From: Verrucomicrobiota bacterium
Lineage (GTDB): Bacteria > Verrucomicrobiota > Lentisphaeria > Oligosphaerales > JAFGRS01
NCBI GenBank assembly: GCA_019136035.1
Contig: JAGVUW010000535.1
Location: forward strand, 1 to 11,191
Reading direction: 5' to 3'
Length of the DNA: 11,191 nt
The notes below the pieces were generated by a model. It did no database searches, had not been told where the DNA came from, and saw only the letters and a list, made by a program, of their open reading frames with translations. A program made the position numbers and the translations under genes. Shown piece after piece: positions 1-5,858 of the stretch. How positions within the stretch are numbered: the stretch's first letter is position 1; every line of letters begins with the position of its first letter.

Positions 1-288
1 CACCGGCTTGCCCGCGGCCTTCATGAGGACCTCGGCAGTGCTGACCGGGTCATGGCAGTCCTCGCCGCGCAGGCGGTCGGTGACGGCCAGGGCCGCGATG
101 GCGTCGGTCTTGCCAATTCGCGAGGCCATCGCCGTGCTCAGGGCCATGGCCGAATCGAAAGGCTGCTCCTGCGACGGGGTGTTGACCTCGATGATGAGCT
201 GGAAGGTCCCCTCGCGCAGACGCAGGGCAAGCCGCTGGTCGGCATCGAAGGCCATCTCATACTGCTCGGGAGACCGCTGTGTGCTCAA
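1..288 (-). CDS. Methylenetetrahydrofolate reductase-like protein, N-terminal part (runs off the left edge)
   Basis: Only the first 85-96 residues are present; the frame is open to base 1. The visible protein has an N-terminal helix, then a strand FQLIIEVNTPS, then a helix and the strand AVTDR followed by LRGEDCHDP. This matches the opening beta-alpha-beta of the MetF/MTHFR TIM barrel, where an acidic strand end (E..PP) and a V-T-D strand line the FAD and folate site. Such enzymes interconvert methylene- and methyl-tetrahydrofolate in the cytoplasm. I chose a TTG start at 288 because GAGG lies eight bases upstream (297-300). The ATG at 255, giving a protein that begins MAFDADQR, is a good alternative but lacks a clear Shine-Dalgarno site. 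The gene follows the methyltransferase-like gene on the same strand but has its own promoter. The C-terminal motifs are missing, so the family call is moderate. Another TIM-barrel enzyme remains possible. Confidence 0.55.
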   Translation of the reverse strand, partial: MSTQRSPEQYEMAFDADQRLALRLREGTFQLIIEVNTPSQEQPFDSAMALSTAMASRIGKTDAIAALAVTDRLRGEDCHDPVSTAEVLMKAAGKPV

Positions 289-397
289 GCTTGAGACCTC
301 GCTGGCACAGCCGTCCACGGTTCAACGCCACCGCGCCAGGCAGCACCGGAAGGCGGCCTGGCGACGCCGATCGGACGACTGGACGACACCCTCCGTT

Positions 398-425
398 ACT
401 ATAGCCGGCATGGCGCCGCTGACAA
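398..425 (-). promoter_or_regulatory. Sigma-70-type promoter for the MTHFR-like gene
   Basis: Read on the minus strand, TTGTCA (425-420) and TATAGT (403-398) are separated by 16 bases. Each matches the sigma-70 consensus at five of six positions, which stands out in such GC-rich DNA. Transcription would start near 391, giving a leader of about 100 bases before the TTG start at 288. The -35 box lies just downstream of the stop codon of the upstream methyltransferase-like gene (440-442), so the downstream gene can be transcribed independently of it. No experimental support is available from sequence alone. Confidence 0.55.
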
Positions 426-439
426 CGCCGCGGCGGAGC

Positions 440-1699
440 CTACGCCCAGCGCTGCGCCAGCTCCATGGCGATGCGGGACCACTCGCGCAGGCGCCGCGGC
501 TCGCCGCGCACCGTATGGAGGTCCTGGAGGTTGACCTCGACGACATTCCCCCGGGTCTTCTCGAACGCCTCGTTGAGCTGCTGGCGCGCCAGCTCCGGGT
601 ACCAGCGCTCCATGCTGACGATGCTGGGGTTCGGCTTGTGGGTGAAGACGTAGTCACGCCCCACCGCCGCGGCGGCGCGCTCGAGGTCGACCCATGGGCT
701 CATGGAGATCCGGCGCAGATTGCCGATGGCACGCACGATCGGCATCTTCCGGTCGAGGGGCTCGCAACAGCCGTAGCAGCTCAGCCCGAAGCGCTCCAGG
801 AGGCGTTTTTCGTAGCGCACGGCGAACTCCTCGTGCATAGCCATGGAGATACCGTCGGTGAAGATCTGGGTGGCGGCACGCGCCCAGAGGTCGCACAGAC
901 GCACCCGCCGGCCATCGAAGCCGGGGCCCGGCAGCGCGTCGGTCCAGGCGTACCCGCCCGAGCCCAGACGCGTGTTGCCATGCCCGGGCGACAGGGCGCC
1001 GAGCGACTCGATCTGCTCGACTGAACTCAGGTAGCCCCGCGTGATCCGCTCGAGCGCCTCATGGATCCAGGCCGGACGCTCAATCAGGTCGATGAAGGTC
1101 TGCTCGATGCCTCGCCAGACGATGAACTGGTCCATCGGGTAGAACCAGAAGAAGTCACGCCCGCGGACCGCGACCGGCAGCACCCCCTGGTAGAGCTCCT
1201 CGAGGCGCTGGCGACGACGCTCGGTCGCGGCCCAGTCGACACGGACCTCGGGGTCGCTCCGGATCTTCTCCAGGTCGCTTTCCTCGACGATGACCGGCAC
1301 AAAGGCGTACGCACCGGACGCCTCGCGCGGCCGCTCGACCTGCCGCGGAATCCCGAAGCCGGTGCTCCACGAGTCACCGCTGATAGCGAGCGGGCAGACC
1401 ACGGTGCCATCCTCGACACGGTCGTCGGCGAACTCCTCGTGGGCGTAGAGGCGCCGGCGCAGATCGAGTTCCTGTTCGCGCAGGAAGGGATCCTCCGCCT
1501 GCAGGCTCGCGGGCGGGATGAGCTCCTCCCAGATATTCCGGTCGAGCGCCTGGATGTGAATCAGCGGCCGCACGCGCTCCAGGCGGTTCAGACGCCGCCA
1601 CAGGTCGCGCCGCTCGCTCTGCACCGGCAGTGCCGCGACACCGGCCAGACGCTCGGCCAGGCCACGGATGAGATCGCGGTCTCGCTGTGAATCGACCAT
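440..1699 (-). CDS. Uroporphyrinogen decarboxylase (URO-D) superfamily protein, methyltransferase-like
   Basis: This 419-residue protein belongs to the URO-D/MtaA-CmuA fold, a TIM barrel. The best landmark is YGCCEPLDRK (residues 309-318), followed by a conserved-looking stretch with NLRRISMSPW and then HKPNP (354-358). I recall this set of motifs in a large group of uncharacterised URO-D-like proteins from Lentisphaerota, Planctomycetota and Clostridia. The Cys pair at 311/312 and His289 are candidate zinc or substrate ligands, as in methylcobamide:coenzyme M methyltransferases. It is unlikely to be the haem enzyme HemE, because the HemE N-terminal signature is absent and the gene is much longer. 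I chose the ATG at 1699, since GGAGG (1712-1708) lies eight bases upstream; two further ATGs, at 1705 and 1780, fit less well. The neighbouring MTHFR-like gene supports a role in methyl transfer to folate, but the substrate is unknown. A partner corrinoid protein is not visible here. Confidence 0.8.
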   Translation of the reverse strand: MVDSQRDRDLIRGLAERLAGVAALPVQSERRDLWRRLNRLERVRPLIHIQALDRNIWEELIPPASLQAEDPFLREQELDLRRRLYAHEEFADDRVEDGTVVCPLAISGDSWSTGFGIPRQVERPREASGAYAFVPVIVEESDLEKIRSDPEVRVDWAATERRRQRLEELYQGVLPVAVRGRDFFWFYPMDQFIVWRGIEQTFIDLIERPAWIHEALERITRGYLSSVEQIESLGALSPGHGNTRLGSGGYAWTDALPGPGFDGRRVRLCDLWARAATQIFTDGISMAMHEEFAVRYEKRLLERFGLSCYGCCEPLDRKMPIVRAIGNLRRISMSPWVDLERAAAAVGRDYVFTHKPNPSIVSMERWYPELARQQLNEAFEKTRGNVVEVNLQDLHTVRGEPRRLREWSRIAMELAQRWA

Positions 1700-1786
1700 C
1701 GCCATCGCCTCCTCAAGCCATCGCGGCGCCGCCCACGCCGGCCACGCCGTGTGCCCGCAGCCGGCTTGCGCCCCGGGCACCCGCTC

Positions 1787-1815
1787 ACTATCGTTCCAAA
1801 CGACGCTGCTGCACA
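1787..1815 (-). promoter_or_regulatory. Possible promoter for the URO-D-like gene
   Basis: On the minus strand, TGTGCA (1815-1810) lies 17 bases before GATAGT (1792-1787). The -10 box matches consensus at four of six positions and the -35 box at only three. It sits about 90 bases upstream of the chosen start. The same hexamer and spacing recur upstream of the SNF2 helicase gene, which is the main reason for listing this weak match. Confidence 0.25.
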
Positions 1816-1866
1816 GGCGCGTGAGGCCGAACCCAAGGCTGATCGACGATCGCGTCAGGGCTCACC

Positions 1867-1967
1867 TGGCCACCCTGAAGGGGTGCCAGATCGTAGCCGG
1901 GGGTCGCGCGCAGCAAGACCCCCGGAAACGGGAACCCACGAACCACGCACCCTGGAGGGGTGCCAGA
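1867..1967. repeat. Structured intergenic repeat: two 20-base direct copies flanking a 9-bp hairpin
   Basis: Copy 1 (1871-1890, CACCCTGAAGGGGTGCCAGA) and copy 2 (1948-1967) differ at one base and start 77 bases apart. Each copy can fold on itself: CACCC pairs with GGGTG across five bases. In copy 1 the flanking TGG and CCA extend the stem around a bulged C. Between them CCGGGGGTC (1897-1905) and GACCCCCGG (1917-1925) form a perfect 9-bp stem with an 11-base loop. Compact elements with this hairpin-hairpin-hairpin layout and very similar wording are, from memory, dispersed between genes in planctomycete and related genomes. I cannot count copies elsewhere from one window. There is no coding potential and no transposase, so a non-autonomous dispersed element or a structured RNA are both possible. 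Confidence 0.75.
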
Positions 1968-2072
1968 ACCGAGCTTTCAGACAGCCCGGGGCCGGACCGG
2001 CCGCCGCGGGCGCGCGTGGCGCTCCCGGCCTGAGGCCCGCCGCCGGCGTGATGACACAACCACACCATGGAT

Positions 2073-2077
2073 AGGAG
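2073..2077 (+). promoter_or_regulatory. Ribosome binding site deciding the SGNH hydrolase start
   Basis: AGGAG ends six bases before the ATG at 2084. This is near-ideal spacing and fixes the start that also yields a complete signal peptide. Confidence 0.7.
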
Positions 2078-2083
2078 CTACGG

Positions 2084-2797
2084 ATGAACACAAGGACAGG
2101 CGCGGCCCTGCTGGCGGCCATGGTGGCCGCGGCCATCACCCTGGCGGAGGACCTGCCGATCATCGCCATCGCGGGGAGCTCGGCGGCGCAGGCCTACGGG
2201 AACACCGACGGCCGGAGGATCTTCGGCTGGGGCGAGGTGATGCAGGACTTCGTTGCCGAGGCCCGGGTGGTGAACTTCGCGCGCAGCGGCTGGAGCACGC
2301 GCTGGTTCATCGACCGCGGCGCCTGGGACGAACTCCTCGCCGCCAAGCCGCGCTACATCCTGATGGCCCTCGGCGCCAATGACTCCAAGCCCGACGAGAC
2401 ACGCCACACGGACCCGGATGGCGACTACCGACGCAACCTGCGACGATTCGCCGCCGACGCCGAGGCCATCGGCGCCCAGATCATCTTCGTCACCCTGAAC
2501 CAGCGCCTCATCTTCGATGCCGAGGGCAAGGTCAACGCCAAGGACCGCGCCCCCTACTCCCAGGTCATGAAGGAGGTCGCCGCCGAGGTCAAGGCCCCCT
2601 GCATCGACCTGGCGACGATGCACGCCGAGCTCCTGGAGTCACTCGGTGAGGCCGGCGCCACCTACCTCTTCCGGATCAACGATGACGGCACCCTCGATCG
2701 CTCGCACTACAGCCGCCCTGGCGCGATCCGCCTGGCCGAGATGATCGCCGCCGGCCTGCGGCGCTCCGACTCGGAAATACGCCACCTGCTGCGCTGA
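2084..2797 (+). CDS. Exported SGNH/GDSL-family hydrolase, rhamnogalacturonan acetylesterase-like
   Basis: This 237-residue protein starts with a signal peptide: a basic start (MNTR), a hydrophobic core (residues 6-18) and likely cleavage near residue 21. The mature part shows the SGNH blocks in order. Block I is IAIAGSSAA (nucleophile probably Ser33). Block II is NFARSGWSTRWF (oxyanion Gly69). Block III is LGANDSK (Gly97, Asn99). Block V is DRSHYSRPGA (Asp205, His208). Block order and size fit rhamnogalacturonan acetylesterases (CE12-type) and their relatives, which remove acetyl groups from pectic or other polysaccharides outside the cytoplasm. The substrate is inferred only from this resemblance. 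The usual GDS at the nucleophile is GSS here, so the conserved Asp is replaced by Ser while the catalytic Ser is kept. The gene stands alone, with a strong hairpin just after its stop codon. Confidence 0.85.
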   Translation: MNTRTGAALLAAMVAAAITLAEDLPIIAIAGSSAAQAYGNTDGRRIFGWGEVMQDFVAEARVVNFARSGWSTRWFIDRGAWDELLAAKPRYILMALGANDSKPDETRHTDPDGDYRRNLRRFAADAEAIGAQIIFVTLNQRLIFDAEGKVNAKDRAPYSQVMKEVAAEVKAPCIDLATMHAELLESLGEAGATYLFRINDDGTLDRSHYSRPGAIRLAEMIAAGLRRSDSEIRHLLR

Positions 2798-2814
2798 CTG
2801 CCGCAGCGCCTCGC

Positions 2815-2843
2815 CCCCGCGGCCGCCGGCTCCGGCCGCGGGG
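2815..2843 (+). terminator. GC-rich hairpin after the SGNH hydrolase, probable terminator
   Basis: CCCCGCGGCCG (2815-2825) pairs perfectly with CGGCCGCGGGG (2833-2843) around a 7-base loop, 18 bases after the stop codon. Only two T residues follow, so it lacks a classical U tract. Efficient intrinsic termination is uncertain, but its position between two separately expressed genes fits a boundary element. Confidence 0.5.
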
Positions 2844-2871
2844 TTGCGTCGCCGCCGCCAGGCAGTACAGT
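2844..2871 (+). promoter_or_regulatory. Possible promoter of the ribonuclease D gene
   Basis: TTGCGT (2844-2849) and TACAGT (2866-2871) are 16 bases apart. The -10 box matches consensus at four of six positions and the -35 box keeps TTG. It directly abuts the preceding hairpin and would start a transcript near 2878, about 90 bases before the chosen ATG. Confidence 0.4.
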
Positions 2872-2968
2872 TCTGTCAACACGACGATGTTCCGGCGCCT
2901 CGCGCCCCGGCCGTTGCGGCCCGCCTCGCGGCGTGGCCGCGCCCATCAATGCGGACTGTTTCCCTGGT

Positions 2969-4177
2969 ATGTCAACTCTCGTCTCCTCACCCACGACGCT
3001 GGCCGCGATCACGCGTCGCGCCCAGCAGTGCGGTCTCGCCGCCATCGACACCGAGTTCGTCTGGACGCGGACCTACTACCCGGTGCTGGGTATCATCCAG
3101 ATCGGCCTGCCCGACGGCGAGGTGCATCTGATCGACGCGCCGGCCCTGACCGACACCGCCCCCCTGGCCGAGATGCTCGCCAACCCCGACGTGGTCAAGA
3201 TCCTCCACGACGCCTCGGGCGACCTGATCATCCTGCAGCGCCTCTGCGGCGTGCTGCCGCGCGGCATCTTCGACGCGCGCCTCGCGGCAGGCTTCTGCGG
3301 CCTCGGCGCGACACTCTCCCTGGCGAAACTGCTGCAGGCGCTCCTCGGCATCGAGCTGGCCAAGACCGAGTCGCGCACCGACTGGCTGGCACGGCCCCTG
3401 ACACCGGCGCAGGTCGAGTATGCCACCGACGACGTCCGGCACATGCCCGAGATGTACGCCTGCCTGAAGGCCCGCCTCCATGAGTATGGCAATGCCGCCT
3501 GGGCCAGCCAGGAGATGGGCATCTACGACGACCCCGGCCTCTATACGGCAACCGCGCCACGGGACGCCTACCGCGACGTCAAGGGCATGGGCCGGCTCAC
3601 CTCACGCCAGCTTAACCTCCTGCGCGAACTGACCGCCTGGCGCGAACAGCGCGCCCGCGACAAGGACCGCCCGCGCGGCCGCATCCTGCGCGATGACCAG
3701 CTCATCGACCTGGCGATGCGCCCCCCGGTCAGCCTCGATGCCCTGCGCCAGGGCTGGTGGGGCCGCGTGCGTGAGTACCGCCGTGACGCCGAGGCCCTGT
3801 GGGCCTGCATCGCCGCCGCGGAACAGGTCCCACCGGGACAGTGGCCGCGGCTGCCCGGCAATCCCCTGCCGAGCAAGACCCTCAAAGACCGCGCCGACGC
3901 GGTCCTGGCCCTGGTCCGGCAGCACGCCGAAGCCCGCGGTATCGACCCGACGCTGGTCGCGCCGCGGCGCCATGCCAGCAGCCTGGTCCTGGCCGCGGCC
4001 CGCGGCCGGATCAACGGCCACCCCCTGCTCCAGGGCTGGCGCGGCGAGCTCCTGAACGCCGCGCTGCAGCCCCTGCTGGCGTCATGGCCGGCCGTCGCCG
4101 ACACCCCGGCGCTCTTCGAGGTCGATGACGACGACGGCCGCAATGGCACCGCCCTTGGCTCCGACGTCGCGGGCTGA
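2969..4177 (+). CDS. rnd: Ribonuclease D (3'-5' exoribonuclease, tRNA 3' processing)
   Basis: This 402-residue protein aligns clearly with E. coli RNase D (375 residues), a cytoplasmic 3'-5' exonuclease that trims tRNA precursors and other stable RNAs. All five DEDDy catalytic residues are present at the same numbers as in E. coli: Asp27 and Glu29 in DTEF (shifted by one), Asp85 in HDASGDL, and Tyr151 and Asp155 in YATDDV. The family phrase KTESRTDWLARPLT precedes the last motif. The C-terminal half contains the helical HRDC-type RNA-binding region, with RQLNLLRELTAWRE near residue 215 and a second repeat ending in GWRGELLNAAL near residue 370. I chose the ATG at 2969; an upstream in-frame GTG at 2933 would add 12 residues with no family match. 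No good Shine-Dalgarno site precedes either. The acidic, Gly-rich C-terminal tail is longer than in E. coli. Confidence 0.95.
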   Translation: MSTLVSSPTTLAAITRRAQQCGLAAIDTEFVWTRTYYPVLGIIQIGLPDGEVHLIDAPALTDTAPLAEMLANPDVVKILHDASGDLIILQRLCGVLPRGIFDARLAAGFCGLGATLSLAKLLQALLGIELAKTESRTDWLARPLTPAQVEYATDDVRHMPEMYACLKARLHEYGNAAWASQEMGIYDDPGLYTATAPRDAYRDVKGMGRLTSRQLNLLRELTAWREQRARDKDRPRGRILRDDQLIDLAMRPPVSLDALRQGWWGRVREYRRDAEALWACIAAAEQVPPGQWPRLPGNPLPSKTLKDRADAVLALVRQHAEARGIDPTLVAPRRHASSLVLAAARGRINGHPLLQGWRGELLNAALQPLLASWPAVADTPALFEVDDDDGRNGTALGSDVAG

Positions 4178-4221
4178 GGCACCCCCGGCAAGCGCCAGTG
4201 GAGGAGGGTCCGCCGGGAGCA

Positions 4222-4245
4222 GGTCCGCGGCGCCGACCGTGGACC
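4222..4245. terminator. Hairpin in the gap between convergent rnd and ceramidase-like genes
   Basis: GGTCCGCGG (4222-4230) pairs with CCGTGGACC (4237-4245) around a 6-base loop; eight pairs are canonical and one is G-U. It lies 45 bases after the rnd stop codon in the 182-base gap between convergent genes. There is no T run on either strand, so termination is only suggested by location. The rest of the gap shows no gene. Confidence 0.35.
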
Positions 4246-4359
4246 GGACCCGCCGACGGCGCGGTGGACCCGCGTTCCCGCGGCGGCCGGGCCGCTGACC
4301 GGGGCGAGTGCCTGGCCCCAGGCCTCCGCCGCCTGCCTCAGCGCGCCGCGCCGGCATCC

Positions 4360-5679
4360 CTAGACCGGTTCGGCTGCCCAGAGGTCATCCAGCATCCCCA
4401 CCGCCGCGTCGACCATGGCCTCGCCGGTCCCGATGGGCAGGTGGCTGTGACCGCCCGACCAGAGCTGGTAGCCGCCGAGGGCGTAGGCGGCGCGGTCCGG
4501 TATGTAGCCGACCTCGCCGTTGACCAGGCCCAGGACGTGGGTGTGCCGGAACGGCGACCGGCGCCGTATCGCCAGACCAAGACGGGCAAACAGCTCGCCG
4601 GGCACACCGACGAAGGCGACGTCGCCGAGGCGAAAGGCGTGCAGGAAGGTGCGGCGCTCCTCGCCGGGATGGCGCCTGAGCGCGGCGCGCTCATCGCGGA
4701 AGACCGCCTCCTGCCGCGCCGCAGCGGCGCCGAGGTACTTCGCAGCGTAGGCCCGGACCGCGGCGGCCTCGCGCTCTTCATCCGGGACGCGGGTGCGGTA
4801 GATGAACTCGCGTCGCAACGCCCGCAGCGGCGGCACCGCCAGCGGCCGGAGCTGCCCGAGGCCCTCCTCGACGGCCGCCACCACGCGGTGCACGCCCTCC
4901 GCCGCCGGCACGCCGCTGCTCTCGTGCGTGCGGTTGTGACTCGACCCGAAGGCGCCGGGCAGGAAGACCCCGACGCCGCCATGACGACGCTCCAGCTCCT
5001 GCGCGGCCAGCCCCAGAAAGCCGGGCGAGTACGTCCCCGGCGTCAGGGCGCCGATGTTGTGCACGGCGACGGCAAACAGCAGGCTGATCATACGGCCGTC
5101 GGCACGACGCACGGCCAGGACCGGGATATCCGGGTCGTAGGGGCCGGTTGGGCGGACCATGTCGTCCTTGTGGTAGCCATACCAGCCGACCATGCCATCC
5201 TTGAGCAGGATACGGCTGTTGCGCCCGACCGTGGCCTCCTGGGTCTCGGCGTAGAGGACCTCGGCGCGGCAATCGGTCGCGGCGCCGGGCCGTCCCAGGG
5301 CCTCGCCGGCAGTGCGGGCCGCGGCGATCATGGCATCGCGCATGGCGTCGCACCAGGCCACGTCCGGACGACACCCGAGGAAGTCCAGGGTGCTCGGCAG
5401 GTGGTGCGAATGCGTCGCACAGCATAGGACGTTCTCGGGCGGCACCGCCGCGGCCACGGCGGCCGCGGCGGTGACCTCGGCCAGGACACGCGGCGGAATG
5501 ATCAGCGCGTCGCAGGTGATCAGGCAGAGCCGCATGCCGGCATCGAGGATCACCGCGCAGGCGCGCACCTCGCCCTCGTGTGCGATCGGCGTGGCCACGG
5601 GCACCGCCGCCGAGGCGGCCCGCAGACCCGCTACGGCCGAAGACGCCCCGCCAGACGGGAGTGCTGATGACATCGACAT
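4360..5679 (-). CDS. Neutral/alkaline ceramidase-family protein (N-terminal domain type), substrate unknown
   Basis: This 439-residue protein has the fold signature of the neutral/alkaline non-lysosomal ceramidase N-terminal domain (zinc amidase family). ATHSHHLPS (His90, His92, His93) matches the THxH zinc motif, and FAVAVHN (His207) supplies the next ligand. FVGVPGELF (Glu362) and NGEVGYIP (Tyr392), followed by the GGYQ segment, match the remaining zinc ligands. The region where true ceramidases carry the Ser nucleophile in a GDxSPN motif reads PGAFGSSHN (241-249). The C-terminal immunoglobulin-like domain of true ceramidases is absent. No signal peptide is evident, so it may be cytoplasmic, unlike secreted ceramidases. 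Such stand-alone domains are abundant in Planctomycetota and Lentisphaerota, where their role is mostly unproven; ceramide hydrolysis should not be assumed. The ATG at 5679 is used because GAGGAGG lies about ten bases upstream (5696-5690). It is divergent from the helicase gene and convergent with rnd. Confidence 0.82.
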   Translation of the reverse strand: MSMSSALPSGGASSAVAGLRAASAAVPVATPIAHEGEVRACAVILDAGMRLCLITCDALIIPPRVLAEVTAAAAVAAAVPPENVLCCATHSHHLPSTLDFLGCRPDVAWCDAMRDAMIAAARTAGEALGRPGAATDCRAEVLYAETQEATVGRNSRILLKDGMVGWYGYHKDDMVRPTGPYDPDIPVLAVRRADGRMISLLFAVAVHNIGALTPGTYSPGFLGLAAQELERRHGGVGVFLPGAFGSSHNRTHESSGVPAAEGVHRVVAAVEEGLGQLRPLAVPPLRALRREFIYRTRVPDEEREAAAVRAYAAKYLGAAAARQEAVFRDERAALRRHPGEERRTFLHAFRLGDVAFVGVPGELFARLGLAIRRRSPFRHTHVLGLVNGEVGYIPDRAAYALGGYQLWSGGHSHLPIGTGEAMVDAAVGMLDDLWAAEPV

Positions 5680-5778
5680 CGCCCAGGGCCCTCCTCAGTA
5701 CTGCCGCCACCGCCGCCGGCCACGACACAGCGCCTCCTGCTATCCCTCAACCTACTCGCCCGCCGGCTTCGGGGCCAC

Positions 5779-5807
5779 TGTGCAACCCCGCCAAGGCGTG
5801 CTATGTT
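5779..5807 (+). promoter_or_regulatory. Possible extended -10 promoter for the SNF2 helicase gene
   Basis: TGCTATGTT (5799-5807) forms an extended -10 element (TG, one base, TATGTT), with TGTGCA (5779-5784) 17 bases before the -10 box. The -35 box is poor. It lies about 50 bases before the start codon, in the 179-base divergent gap where a promoter is expected. The opposite-strand promoter of the ceramidase-like gene was not recognised. Confidence 0.3.
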
Positions 5808-5858
5808 GCGGTTTTCGGCCTGGCTGTTTCAGGCCGTCGTGCCGTCGATGAAGGTGCC

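Larger units (their letters stand above)
1700..2083. other. Gene-free divergent region between the URO-D-like and SGNH hydrolase genes
   Basis: These 384 bases separate two divergently transcribed genes. The open frames that cross them look like shadows: they are rich in Arg, Pro and Gly, lack convincing ribosome sites and resemble no family I know. The region holds the ribosome binding site and possible promoter of the URO-D-like gene on the left. The three-hairpin repeat at 1867-1967 lies in the middle. A GC-rich leader with the AGGAG site of the SGNH hydrolase is on the right. I could not find a convincing sigma-70 promoter for the SGNH hydrolase. Confidence 0.6.

Noticed and set aside
1867..1967. 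CRISPR array
   Set aside because: Only two repeat copies are present, each a hairpin, with one 57-base interval that is itself structured. No cas gene is nearby.
1855..2169. Small minus-strand frames covering the three-hairpin repeat
   Set aside because: Such frames arise because the repeat itself lacks stops. Proteins annotated over repeats of this kind are usually spurious, and no ribosome site or conserved domain is visible.
4198..5427. A 409-codon plus-strand open frame opposite the ceramidase-like gene
   Set aside because: It has no start context or family resemblance, and the minus strand encodes clear zinc-binding motifs over the same bases.
5580..5858. N-terminal extension of the SNF2 helicase frame
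   Set aside because: It overlaps the start of the divergent gene and its ribosome site, is Pro/Arg-rich, and family proteins begin near the SWIM finger as the ATG at 5859 does.
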